Shown piece after piece: positions 1 to 8,530 of a DNA stretch of 64,000 nucleotides; position 1 is the first letter of the stretch, and each line of letters begins with the position of its first letter. Origin of the DNA: Desulfonatronum thiodismutans (GTDB lineage: Bacteria > Desulfobacterota > Desulfovibrionia > Desulfovibrionales > Desulfonatronaceae). The notes under the pieces are model-generated. The model worked only from the letters and a program-made list of their open reading frames with translations. It did not search any database and had not been told where the DNA came from. The stretch lies in contig NZ_JPIK01000028.1 in assembly GCF_000717475.1 (NCBI RefSeq), positions 41,623-105,622 on the forward strand. The letters run 5' to 3'. Position numbers and translations under genes: made by a program.

Positions 1-226
1 GCGGCAATGGTTGCAGGGAGGCTTGGTGCAGGATGGGATCATGGAGGACATGGCGCTCCAAAACCAAGCGGATCCGGGCTTCATCCAGTCCGGCAACGGT
101 AAAGACCTTGATGGTCCGGACATCGTCCACGGCCAAGCCCAACTCCTGGGAAATCTTCCGGCTGACCCGGCTTCCGAGGGTATCCGTCACATGGGGCCGC
201 AGGCCCACTTCCACCCGCCACAACAT
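1..226 (-). CDS. purL: Phosphoribosylformylglycinamidine synthase, N-terminal (PurS-like) part, cut by window edge
   Basis: The minus strand encodes at least 75 residues starting MLWRVEVGLRPHVTDTLGSR and running off position 1. The pattern RVEVGLRP..TD..G.....I...LGL.V.DVRTIKVFTV matches the PurS-like N-terminal segment of the long PurL (FGAM synthase) of Desulfovibrionales, which makes formylglycinamidine ribonucleotide amidine in purine synthesis. The ATG at 224-226 has an AGGAG-like ribosome binding site at 231-236. The catalytic ATP-grasp-like and glutaminase parts lie outside the window, so only the family of the N-terminus is shown. A separate small PurS subunit is the alternative, because the 3' end is not visible. 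Confidence 0.72.
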   Translation of the reverse strand, partial: MLWRVEVGLRPHVTDTLGSRVSRKISQELGLAVDDVRTIKVFTVAGLDEARIRLVLERHVLHDPILHQASLQPLP

Positions 227-442
227 AGGCGCTCCTGAATCTTAGATTCTTGGTTCACGGTTCGCTCGATCCCGCGCTGGAGCGCGGAAACGAAAAAGGA
301 CATCAGGGTCGTTTGGGGAGGGTTTCCCGGCGAAGCCGGCAGAGAACCCGCCGTGAAAGACGGGGTGATCACATTCAGGAGGAAAGCGGCGTCAGTACGG
401 GCGGCGACCATTTCGGCTTGGTTCCCGGCTACGGGGCCGGGG

Positions 443-1546
443 CTATTTTTCGCGGTGCAGAGTGTGTTGGAGGGCTTCCTGAAGGGCCACGCGTTCCGGG
501 CATTCAGGAAGAGAAGTCAGGGCCTTTTCGGCCAAAACAATGTACCGGGCCGCCCGAGAGCGGGTCTCTTCCACGCAGCCGGCGTCGCGCACCGCCTGCA
601 CGACCCGACCGTGGCGGGCCGTATCCTGAGCGGAGAGTGCGCCGGGATCGGCCGCCGCGCCCAGGGCTCGCACCCAAGCCAGGGTTTCCCGGCGTTCGGC
701 CTCGGGCAAGATTTCCAGGTAGCAAATCAGAGGCAGGGTCAGTTTGCCTTCCCGCAGATCATTGCCCACGGGCTTTCCGGCCACCTCGGCCTTGGCCGAG
801 TAATCCAGGGCATCGTCCGTGAGCTGAAAAGCAACGCCCAGGTTGATGCCGTAGTCCAGGGCGGCCTGGGCCGCTTGTTCGTCCCCGCCGGCCGCCAAAG
901 CTCCGCAATGACAAGCTGCCTGGATCAGGTAGGCCGTCTTGCCGGTGATGATCTCCAGATAGTGCTCCTGGGACAAAGTGGGGCACTTGATCCACTCCAG
1001 TTCCTGAATTTCCCCGGAAACCGTGCGCATGATGGCCTCGGCCACCCTCCAGCTCAAACGTGCGTCGCCATACTCGGCCACGAGCCTGTTGGCCAAGGCC
1101 AGCAGCACGTCCCCGGCCAGGATGGTTTCGGTCTTGCCGTAGACGAGATGGGCCGTGGTCCGGCCGCGGCGCAGGTCGCTGCCGTCCAGAATGTCGTCAT
1201 GCAGCAACGTGGCCGAATGCAGAAACTCCATGGAGCAGGCCAGAGGATAAATGTCTGATTCGCCTGAAGAGGATAGTAAAGAAGAAGACGCGGACAAAAC
1301 GCGTTCTCCCGTGCCGCGAGAAACGCACCGAAAAAAAAGAATAGCCAATAACGGCCGCAACCGCTTGCCCCCGGCCATGAGCACATGCTCGGCCACGGCA
1401 CGGACCAGTTCCGGCAGCTCCCGGGTCTCCCGGGCCAACCGGTCGTTGATGATCGGCAATTCGTCCTGAAGAAGGCCTTGAAGAACGTGCATCCGGCCTC
1501 TGTTATCCGCTTCCCTTGTCCAAGGCAAGGATTTTTCTCTCGCCAT
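443..1546 (-). CDS. Polyprenyl diphosphate synthase (octaprenyl-type trans-prenyltransferase)
   Basis: This 367-residue protein is a trans-isoprenyl diphosphate synthase, which condenses isopentenyl diphosphate onto allylic diphosphates to make the side chain of respiratory quinones. Visible motifs are GGKRLRP, the first aspartate-rich motif LLHDDILD followed by GSDLRRGR, the FQLTDDALD second motif and GNDLREGKLTLPLI. Between FFRC and the ACSMEFLHSATLLHDD segment lies an extra Ser-rich stretch (SASSSLLSSS) where relatives usually have only a short turn. I keep the long frame. An internal ATG at 1490-1492 is preceded by AGAGG and agrees better with family N-termini, so the real protein may be 349 residues. 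It lies 216 bp from purL on the same strand. The chain length of the product cannot be read from the sequence. Confidence 0.9.
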   Translation of the reverse strand: MAREKSLPWTREADNRGRMHVLQGLLQDELPIINDRLARETRELPELVRAVAEHVLMAGGKRLRPLLAILFFRCVSRGTGERVLSASSSLLSSSGESDIYPLACSMEFLHSATLLHDDILDGSDLRRGRTTAHLVYGKTETILAGDVLLALANRLVAEYGDARLSWRVAEAIMRTVSGEIQELEWIKCPTLSQEHYLEIITGKTAYLIQAACHCGALAAGGDEQAAQAALDYGINLGVAFQLTDDALDYSAKAEVAGKPVGNDLREGKLTLPLICYLEILPEAERRETLAWVRALGAAADPGALSAQDTARHGRVVQAVRDAGCVEETRSRAARYIVLAEKALTSLPECPERVALQEALQHTLHREK

Positions 1547-1724
1547 GGACAGCCGCCGCGCTCCGCCTAACTTGGAGCACGGGCACCGTAAAAGCCTTCC
1601 GGGACGGATTCCAAGCTCATGGTGCCAAAAATTCCAAAAAGGCGCGATTCAATCAAGACAAAGGCCCTGAAAGTCGGCCTGGCTCGAGGGCATTCAGTCC
1701 GTACCCAGGCCTCGGCGCGGGATA

Positions 1725-4241
1725 TCACCGCACGCCTTTTTGCTTCAGAAACGGGCCGTAGCGTTTGTCCACGCCCATGATGTGCCCGGTCAGCCACTGC
1801 TTGAGAAAACGCATGATCTCCATGGACACCGTGGCCTTGCCCGATGAAACGACTCGTTCCCATTCCACGACCTTGTTCACGAAGGCCTTGTGCGCGGCGA
1901 TGTGCTCCTCGGTTTCGGAATAGCCGTGTTTTTTGAACAGCTTCTCCTCATGGGCGAAGTGAGAAGCGGTATATTCGCGCAGCCGCTCAAAAATTTTTAA
2001 TAAAGCCTCCCTGGACTTGCCTTGCTTCATCGCCGCGTGCAGCTCGTTGATCATCCCCACCAGGGTTTTGTGCTGATCGTCGATCCCGGGGATGTCCACG
2101 GACAGGTCGTCGGACCACCGGAACAAAGCGTCGGAATCGCCGGACGCGACCATGTCCACGCTGCCGCCCCCGGTAATGGCCTGGGTGACGGTGTCCAGTT
2201 CCTCCACCTGGCTGGCGATTTCCACCAGGGCACGGGCCGAGCGGTCCATGCCCTCGGAGGTTTCCGAAGCGATTCGGGTTACGTCGGTCACGGCCCGGTT
2301 GATCTCCTCGCTGGTGGCGGACTGTTCCTCCGCCGCCGTGGCGATGGACGTGACCATGCTCGTGGTTTCTTCCACGAGGTCGAGAATTTCGCGCATCAAT
2401 CCGCCGGCCTTTGTCGCGGCCTCGGTGCTGGCCACGATATCCTCGGTAGTGGTCTCCAGGGACTGGATGTTTTCGTGGGTATGGGCCTGGATGGCGTCCA
2501 CGGCGTTGCGGACCTCCACCGTGGCGCTCATGGTCTTTTCCGCCAGCTTGCGCACCTCGTCGGCCACCACGGCGAACCCGCGTCCGGCATCCCCGGCCCG
2601 TGCCGCCTCGATGGCCGCGTTCAAGGCCAGTAGATTGGTCTGGTCCGCGATGTCCGAAATCACGGTCATGATCTTGCCGATGCCCCCCACCTGGACCCCA
2701 AGCCGGCCCATGGTTTCCTTGAGCGTAAAGATTCGTTCCCGGATATGCTCGAAGGACTCCACGGTGCGCAATACTTCCTTGGCCCCGGTGTCGGCCTTTT
2801 CCTGGGAGTTGTCGGCATGCTCGGCGGCCATGGAGGCATTTCTGGCCACTTCCAGCACGGTGGCGTTCATCTCTTCCATAGCCGTGGATATCTCGGTCAT
2901 CCGATCATGCTGGACCGCGACCCCCTGGTTCACGGCGTCCACCTGATCGGAGAGTTCGTTGATCCCGGCGAACACCCGCTCCGAAACGTTTCTGGCCTTG
3001 CCCGCGGTCTCGGTCATCCGGTCCATGAGCGAGGACACCTTGTGTTCCTGCCTTCTGGCCTGTTCCATGCCTTCCTGAGCGGACGCGGCTTCCAGCTCGG
3101 CCCGTTCGCCCTTGCGCAGCGCATCTTCGTTGAGGGTGCGCAGGTTGGCGACCATGCGCGTCAGGGCTTCCTTGAGTTCCAGCAGTTCATATTGAAATTG
3201 CCCGCCAAGGCCGGCCTCCCAGTTGCCCTGGGCCACCTCGCCGGCAAAAGCGCTGATGGACCGCAGCGGAACCAGCACGTGCCGACGCAGGGTGACGAAC
3301 ATCATCACGGCCAGGGCCACGAATCCCAAGGCCGCCAGGATGATCAGCAACAACGCCGCCCGCATGGCCTCGTCGATTCTGTTCTGGATGATATGTTCGT
3401 GCATGGCTACCACGTTCAGCCCGGTGACCCGTCCCGAAACGTCGCGCAGCGGTACGCCCACGGCAAACCGCCCATTGCCTCGGAAGAAAGGTATTTCCTG
3501 GAAGCGCCCCAGGTCCAGAGCGGAAATAGCCGCGACGACGTCGTCGGCAAACCAGGCGTCGTTGGCCAGCCAGTAGTCCCCGACCCGACGATTGGTCCGC
3601 AGTTGGGGCGCATCGCCCACGGCGGCCTGATTGATCAACAGCAGATAGTCTACGTTCTCGGCTTGGTAGTCTCGGGAGACGCTGCCCACGCCCTGCAGAA
3701 ACTGCACATAGCCGACAATCCGGTCACCCTGGCGCACCGGGGCCGAGCCGCGAATGAACACGCCGTCGCCGTCGGAAACGAATTCCGCCAAGGCCTTGCC
3801 CCGGTTCCGGACCTCGGTCAGCAACCGGCGTACCGGCTCGGAAATGTCGCCATGCTGGTCCGGTTTCCAGCTCCGGTACAACGTAGAAAAATCCGAGTTG
3901 AAAACCTGGACACGGATGCCTCCAAAATTGGATTGATCGGCAAAGATCCGCAAAACATCCTGAAATTCAGCCTGAAGCATGGCCCGATTGCCGGTTCTGA
4001 CCATGTCGCCCAGCCTGGAGGACAACGTCAGGGAAAGTGCGTTGGTCAGGCCTACGTCGACCTTGTTGGCCAGACGCTCGTTCAACGTCGCGACCATCAT
4101 GTCGTGGGCTTCCTGTTCGACCCGCTGGGTGATCAGCGAGCGCTGGTGGCCGTAAATCAGAAAGCACCCCATCAGCACGAGCAGGAGCATTCCGCCGACC
4201 CGCGCCAGAATACTGGTATTCAAGGACTGAAACGCAACCAT
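1725..4241 (-). CDS. Methyl-accepting chemotaxis protein with C-terminal hemerythrin domain (DcrH-like)
   Basis: This is a transmembrane chemoreceptor of 838 residues. TM1 lies near residues 12-31, an extracytoplasmic Cache-like sensor at about 35-290, TM2 near 293-318, then a HAMP region and a coiled-coil signalling domain whose conserved hairpin (DQTNLLALNAAIEAARAGDA) covers about 533-552. The last 130 residues form a bacteriohemerythrin domain. The expected di-iron ligands are all present: H724, H761, E765, H780, H784, H820 and D825. In Desulfovibrio DcrH this domain binds oxygen, so the receptor probably reports oxygen or redox state to CheA/CheW; that is inference from the family. A strong GGAGGGGG ribosome binding site precedes the ATG at 4239-4241. 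The gene is separated from the next chemoreceptor gene by a repeat element and a terminator, so it is probably transcribed on its own. Confidence 0.93.
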   Translation of the reverse strand: MVAFQSLNTSILARVGGMLLLVLMGCFLIYGHQRSLITQRVEQEAHDMMVATLNERLANKVDVGLTNALSLTLSSRLGDMVRTGNRAMLQAEFQDVLRIFADQSNFGGIRVQVFNSDFSTLYRSWKPDQHGDISEPVRRLLTEVRNRGKALAEFVSDGDGVFIRGSAPVRQGDRIVGYVQFLQGVGSVSRDYQAENVDYLLLINQAAVGDAPQLRTNRRVGDYWLANDAWFADDVVAAISALDLGRFQEIPFFRGNGRFAVGVPLRDVSGRVTGLNVVAMHEHIIQNRIDEAMRAALLLIILAALGFVALAVMMFVTLRRHVLVPLRSISAFAGEVAQGNWEAGLGGQFQYELLELKEALTRMVANLRTLNEDALRKGERAELEAASAQEGMEQARRQEHKVSSLMDRMTETAGKARNVSERVFAGINELSDQVDAVNQGVAVQHDRMTEISTAMEEMNATVLEVARNASMAAEHADNSQEKADTGAKEVLRTVESFEHIRERIFTLKETMGRLGVQVGGIGKIMTVISDIADQTNLLALNAAIEAARAGDAGRGFAVVADEVRKLAEKTMSATVEVRNAVDAIQAHTHENIQSLETTTEDIVASTEAATKAGGLMREILDLVEETTSMVTSIATAAEEQSATSEEINRAVTDVTRIASETSEGMDRSARALVEIASQVEELDTVTQAITGGGSVDMVASGDSDALFRWSDDLSVDIPGIDDQHKTLVGMINELHAAMKQGKSREALLKIFERLREYTASHFAHEEKLFKKHGYSETEEHIAAHKAFVNKVVEWERVVSSGKATVSMEIMRFLKQWLTGHIMGVDKRYGPFLKQKGVR

Positions 4242-4270
4242 CGACCCCCTCCGGATTCTTTCAAAATATT

Positions 4271-4419
4271 GTTACTCTTCAGCACAACCAGGGTAGAGTT
4301 TCACTCCGATACTGGATTCCCGCCTTCACGAGAATGACTGATGAAAGCAAGTCGTGCATCTTCCGTCATACCGGTAAAGCCGATATCCAGGTCTTCTATC
4401 TGCTCCGCTGAGAAGTTAC
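4271..4419. repeat. Short inverted-repeat-bounded element (TIR family copy 1)
   Basis: GTTACTCTTCAGCA (4271-4284) and GCTGAGAAGTTAC (4407-4419) form degenerate terminal inverted repeats of the family seen better preserved at 38561-38765 and 62518-62678. Inside, CTGGATTCCCGCC and GCCGATATCCAG face each other as an imperfect REP-like palindrome ending in GAATGAC / GTCATACC. No coding sequence is inside. Confidence 0.55.
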
Positions 4420-4441
4420 AAACTCCATTTCAGGAACCACG

Positions 4442-4465
4442 AAAAAGGGCGGCTCATTGCCGCCC
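4442..4465 (-). terminator. Rho-independent terminator of the chemoreceptor gene at 4491-6527
   Basis: On the minus strand GGGCGGC - AATGA - GCCGCCC is followed by TTTTT. It lies 26 bp past the stop codon of the upstream chemoreceptor gene and closes the kinase / EAL-HDOD / cheW / mcp transcription unit. Confidence 0.85.
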
Positions 4466-4490
4466 CGTCGGTAATCCAAAAGTCAACTGA

Positions 4491-6527
4491 TCAGCCCTGC
4501 TTCATCCGTTGCACCAACTCCTGTAACTCCACGGCCTGCTTGGCCAGTTCGGAGATGGCCTGGGCCGACTGGTTCATGACCTCGCTGGTTTCCGAGGAGA
4601 TCCGGTTGATGTCCTCCACTCCGCGGTTGATCTCCTCGCTAGTGGCGGATTGCTGTTCCGCGGCCGTGGCAATGGACCGGACCTGGTCCGCGGCTTGTTC
4701 GGACAGGGCCAGGATCTCCCGGAGTGCGTCCCCGGACTGGTTGGCCAGCTCGGTGGCGTCGCCAATGGCGGCCACGGACTGGTCCATGCCCCGGATATTG
4801 GCCTGTGTGCCTTGTTGAATGGCGGAAATGGCCTCGCCCACTTCCTTGGTGGCGTTCATGGTCTTTTCGGCCAGCTTGCGCACTTCGTCGGCCACCACGG
4901 CGAACCCCCGGCCCGCGTCTCCGGCCCGGGCCGCCTCGATGGCCGCGTTCAGGGCCAACAGGTTGGTCTGGTCCGCGATGTCCTCGATCACTGTCATGAT
5001 CTTGCCGATCTGTTCGGCCTGGCGACCGAGCTGATCCAGGTTATTCTTCATATCCTGAGCCTGGGCCTGCACCGTGTTGATGGCCTTGACCGAGTCGCTG
5101 ACCACTTTCGCGCCGTCCACGGCCTTGGTCCGGGCCATGTCCGACGCTTCGGCGGCCTGGGAAGCGTTCTTGGCCACTTCCAAGACCGTGGCGTTCATCT
5201 CCTCCATGGCCGTGGCCGTCTCGCCGGTCCGGTTCGTCTGCTCCTCCGCCCCCCGGCTGGCCTCTTCCACCTGGGCCGAGAGTTCTTCCGAGGCCGAAGT
5301 CATGCGTTCCACCACGCCTTCGATGTTGGTCGCGGCCTGGAGCATGCCGTCGCGTTTGGCGGTTTCGGCCTGGGCTCGGGCCTCCTCGGCTTCCTGGGTG
5401 GCGACCTGGGCTTTCTCGGTTTCCTGGCGGGCCAGTTCGGATTGGTGCTCGGCCTCCTTCATTTTCTCGATCAGGGACTGCACCATGCTTTGAATACTCA
5501 GATTCAAGCGCCCGATCTCGTCTTTCTGGTCAATGCCGGACCTGGCCTGCAAGTCGCCTTTGGCCACGGCATCGGCGTATGTCATCAGGCGACTTACCGG
5601 TCCGGTGATGCTGCGGCTGACCAGTAGGGCGATGATGATGCCCAAGCCAAAGAACACCAGGGAAGCGATGGCGATGGCCCAGCGCAACTGATACACGGGA
5701 GCCAGCACTTCATCCTGGATGGCTCCAACGCCAAGGGACCATTCCGTGCCGGGAATGGGCGCGAATCCGAAAAAACCGTCCCTACCCATGAAAGAGTATG
5801 CGTCAAATCCCGTCTCGCCACGCACCATTCTCTGCATCATGGCTGCCAATCGGACGAATTGAGCATCCGTTTCTGCCTCTTCAATGAAGTTGCGCTGATC
5901 AAGCACGAACTGCCTGTTGTCGTGGGCGATCAAGCCCCCTCTCTCGTCAATGATGTAGGAATACCCCGACGCCCCGTAACCTATTTCGTCCGTGATCTCG
6001 CTGAGCAACGTGGCGTCCAGGCGGGCCATGAGCACGGCCTGGACTTGGCTTCGGTCATTCAAAATGGGCGTGGCCAGGATCAGCACCGGCTGGTTGGTCA
6101 CCCGGCTGATGATCACGTTGGAAAAGGAGGTTTGTCCAGACATGGCCCTGCTAAAATACTCCCTGTTCGCCAAGTCCGCCGTTGTTCCGTCCGGATAGCG
6201 GGCTTGGCCGTTCGGGGAGATGATCCCCATACCCAAATAGTTCAATCTCCGCGTCTCTTCCTCCATGATCAGCCGCTGTTGCGCCCAATCCATGGACTGG
6301 ATCCCCGCCCTGCTGGCAACCCCTTCCAGAGCCACCATGTGATAATCCAGTTGACTCCTGACGAGCTTGGCTCCTTCCCCGGCCATCAACGGAATATTTT
6401 CCTCCACTTGACCGAGCACGGCACGGGAAGATCGATCATAGGCGATGAAGCCCAGTCCGCCACAGACCAAGATAAGCAAGACTAAAAAACCGCCGATCAG
6501 CTTGACCCCGATAGGTAGATTCCTCAC
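4491..6527 (-). CDS. Methyl-accepting chemotaxis protein with periplasmic dCache sensor
   Basis: This 678-residue chemoreceptor has TM1 at about residues 8-28, a long extracytoplasmic region to about 275 with dCache features (LGMGIISPNGQARYPDGT, ANREYFSRAMSGQTSFSN, GYSYIIDERGGLIAH), TM2 at about 282-304, HAMP to about 355, a glutamine/alanine-rich coiled coil and the MCP signalling hairpin with NAAIEAARAGDAGRGFAVVADE. dCache domains typically bind small molecules such as amino acids or organic acids; the ligand here is unknown. The start is GTG at 6525-6527, supported by AAGGAGGAG six bases upstream; no in-frame ATG gives as good a site. It follows cheW by 37 bp, which suggests that the coupling protein and receptor are co-expressed. 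A strong terminator follows. Confidence 0.93.
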   Translation of the reverse strand: MRNLPIGVKLIGGFLVLLILVCGGLGFIAYDRSSRAVLGQVEENIPLMAGEGAKLVRSQLDYHMVALEGVASRAGIQSMDWAQQRLIMEEETRRLNYLGMGIISPNGQARYPDGTTADLANREYFSRAMSGQTSFSNVIISRVTNQPVLILATPILNDRSQVQAVLMARLDATLLSEITDEIGYGASGYSYIIDERGGLIAHDNRQFVLDQRNFIEEAETDAQFVRLAAMMQRMVRGETGFDAYSFMGRDGFFGFAPIPGTEWSLGVGAIQDEVLAPVYQLRWAIAIASLVFFGLGIIIALLVSRSITGPVSRLMTYADAVAKGDLQARSGIDQKDEIGRLNLSIQSMVQSLIEKMKEAEHQSELARQETEKAQVATQEAEEARAQAETAKRDGMLQAATNIEGVVERMTSASEELSAQVEEASRGAEEQTNRTGETATAMEEMNATVLEVAKNASQAAEASDMARTKAVDGAKVVSDSVKAINTVQAQAQDMKNNLDQLGRQAEQIGKIMTVIEDIADQTNLLALNAAIEAARAGDAGRGFAVVADEVRKLAEKTMNATKEVGEAISAIQQGTQANIRGMDQSVAAIGDATELANQSGDALREILALSEQAADQVRSIATAAEQQSATSEEINRGVEDINRISSETSEVMNQSAQAISELAKQAVELQELVQRMKQG

Positions 6528-6564
6528 CTCTCTCCTCCTTCATATTATTGACTGACTTTGTGTA

Positions 6565-7044
6565 CTAAATGTTCGTCAACATGCTTTGTTCGCCCTTGCT
6601 CAACAGACTGTCCATATCCAGCAGGATCAACAGCCGATCCGCAAGCTTTCCAACACCTCGGATATATTCGGATTCGATCCCGGAAATGATCGCCGGCGGC
6701 GGTTCCACCGTATTGGCTGGGATGCGTAGGACTTCGGAAACCGAGTCCACCACGAAACCGATGATCACCGCATTGATTTCAAGGACGATGATCCGGGTGT
6801 TTTTGTCATGGTCCTGGGAGGCCATGCCGAAACGTTTACGCAGGTCGATGATCGGGATGACCTTGCCGCGCAGGTTGATCACGCCCTCCACGAAATCCGG
6901 GGCCTTGGGCACACGGGTGATGCCCATCATCCGGATAATCTCCTGAACCTTGAGGATCTCCACGCCGAATTCCTCGTCGCCGATATTGAACGTTACCAAC
7001 TGCAGTAATTCGTTGCCGGCATTATGGATCGTCGTTTCCCGCAT
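6565..7044 (-). CDS. cheW: Chemotaxis coupling protein CheW
   Basis: This 159-residue single-domain CheW links chemoreceptors to the CheA kinase. Family features are LQLVTFNIGDEEFGVEILKV, the ITRVPKAPDFVEGVINLRGKVIPIIDLR core, GFVVDSVSEVLRIP and a C-terminal LLILLDMDSLL. The ATG at 7042-7044 is preceded by GGGGAG with a five-base spacer. The frame stays open a further 190 codons upstream, but that part has no CheW similarity and runs through the upstream spacer, so I reject it. The gene sits 37 bp before the dCache chemoreceptor and 149 bp after the EAL-HDOD gene. A second, different CheW is at 60739-61230, also next to a receptor. Confidence 0.95.
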   Translation of the reverse strand: MRETTIHNAGNELLQLVTFNIGDEEFGVEILKVQEIIRMMGITRVPKAPDFVEGVINLRGKVIPIIDLRKRFGMASQDHDKNTRIIVLEINAVIIGFVVDSVSEVLRIPANTVEPPPAIISGIESEYIRGVGKLADRLLILLDMDSLLSKGEQSMLTNI

Positions 7045-7193
7045 TCCGTCTCCCCATTTTTGGTCGGCCAAGGGCAAGTTAATGGATTGTGGCAAAAATT
7101 GTCTGCTTATCACATGTGAAAAACGAGTACAGATCGAATTATATCCAATTTCGATCAATTTATTAAAATTGCTGAAGCTCCGGGCCTCGACCA

Positions 7194-8462
7194 TCAAGCC
7201 GCTTCCATGAAATGTTTCGCCCAACTCGTGGCCTTGTTTTGAGCTTTCGCGACGGAGTCTCGTTCGATACCCAATCTGTCCAGGATCATCTCGGCCTGAG
7301 ACCAGCTTCCGCTTTCCGAGGCAAGCGCAAGATCCAGCCAGGTTTGCAGTTCCGGGTCGTCGCCCAGCAGTGCCCGCGCCAGACGAGGTTCCAGGGACAG
7401 CTTGCCGATGATGTCCGGCATGGGTTGGGAAAGCAGGGCGTCCAGGGATGAGAAGAGACCGAAGAGAAACATGGAGTCCGGCGGCAACGCGGTGGAGGAT
7501 TGCGCCTGGCTCAACATCTCCAGGAATCTGGCCCGCTGGAGACAGAAAGAGAGCAGTTCCCTGGAATGGAGGGCGGGGTTCATGTCCGCCAGGATAAGCA
7601 CGCGCAGCCAAAGCGCGATTCTCCGTTGTCCCAGCATGTTCGCGGCTTGCGTTATGGCCCTGACCTGATAGGGCAGGCCGATTCCGGGCGAGTTGATGTA
7701 GCGCAGCAGGCGATAACTCAGCGAGACGTCGGCCTGGATGATCTTCGTGATCTGCGTCATATCCAGGTCAGGAGCGCCAAGCGCTTGCAGCAGGTTGAGC
7801 CGGGAAGTCTGGCTGGAAGAAAGATTTTTCCCGGCAACGATCTGCGGACGACTGAAAAAATACCCTTGAAAAAGGGTGAAGCCCAAATCCCGGCACCGAT
7901 GGAAAACTTCCAGGTTCTCCACTTTTTCGGCGAGCAGCGTACACCGATGCCTGAGCAGCCCGCCCACGACCACGTCCAAATTCCCGGGCTCAACCCCGAG
8001 AACATCCACCTTGACGATGTCCGCCAACTCCAACAGGGGCTCGAAGCCCGGCCCGCCGACAAAGTCGTCCAGGGCCAGGGTGTATCCTTCGTCCTTGAGT
8101 TGACGACAGATTTCCAGAACTTCCGGATTTGGCCGCACAGTTTCGAGAATTTCCACCACGGCCGTTTCCGCGGGCAAGGCCCGGGGCATGCCCTGGAGGA
8201 GCAGGTTCTCGGGGTAGTTGATGAGCACCTTCTGCCTCGGAGTCAGCCACTCCGCGGCCAGACTGAAGCCGTTCACCATCACCTGGGCCGTGGCCACGTC
8301 GAGATCCCCGATTTCGGCCGTGCAGCTCCGGGCGCTTTGCCGGAACAACAGCTCATAGCCCCAGACCCGCATTTCCGGGTCGAACACCGGCTGGCGGGCC
8401 ACGTACATGTCTTCCGTCGCGCTGCCGGGGACCGCATCCTGCTCATGAAGGGTAAGAGACAT
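7194..8462 (-). CDS. EAL-HDOD signalling protein (YuxH-type, probably degenerate EAL)
   Basis: The protein has an N-terminal EAL-like domain (MYVARQPVFD..RVWGYELLFR, LALDDFVGG, AEKVEN, LFQGYFFSRPQ) followed by an HDOD domain (about residues 210-390; ITKIIQADVSLSYRLLRYINSP, QAANMLGQRRIALWLRVL). The EAL signature reads ELL at about residue 37 and the DDFGTGY loop is DDFVGG. The domain is therefore probably not an active cyclic-di-GMP phosphodiesterase, as is common for this family; it may bind the nucleotide or act as a scaffold. I chose the ATG at 8460-8462, which has AAAGGA upstream and matches relatives; the frame could begin 24 codons earlier. It starts 68 bp after the XRE-kinase gene on the same strand, so the two probably form one operon. 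Confidence 0.87.
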   Translation of the reverse strand: MSLTLHEQDAVPGSATEDMYVARQPVFDPEMRVWGYELLFRQSARSCTAEIGDLDVATAQVMVNGFSLAAEWLTPRQKVLINYPENLLLQGMPRALPAETAVVEILETVRPNPEVLEICRQLKDEGYTLALDDFVGGPGFEPLLELADIVKVDVLGVEPGNLDVVVGGLLRHRCTLLAEKVENLEVFHRCRDLGFTLFQGYFFSRPQIVAGKNLSSSQTSRLNLLQALGAPDLDMTQITKIIQADVSLSYRLLRYINSPGIGLPYQVRAITQAANMLGQRRIALWLRVLILADMNPALHSRELLSFCLQRARFLEMLSQAQSSTALPPDSMFLFGLFSSLDALLSQPMPDIIGKLSLEPRLARALLGDDPELQTWLDLALASESGSWSQAEMILDRLGIERDSVAKAQNKATSWAKHFMEAA

Positions 8463-8530
8463 TCTGATCAAGTCCTTTCGTAGGGGGGTGATGTTTGCGA
8501 ATCCAAACGTTTCAGGTCCTCTGGGAAAAA

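Noticed and set aside
7045..7611. Upstream extension of the first CheW by about 190 codons.
   Set aside because: It runs through the spacer and the EAL-HDOD gene in another frame, has no domain similarity, and the ATG at 7042-7044 has a good ribosome binding site.
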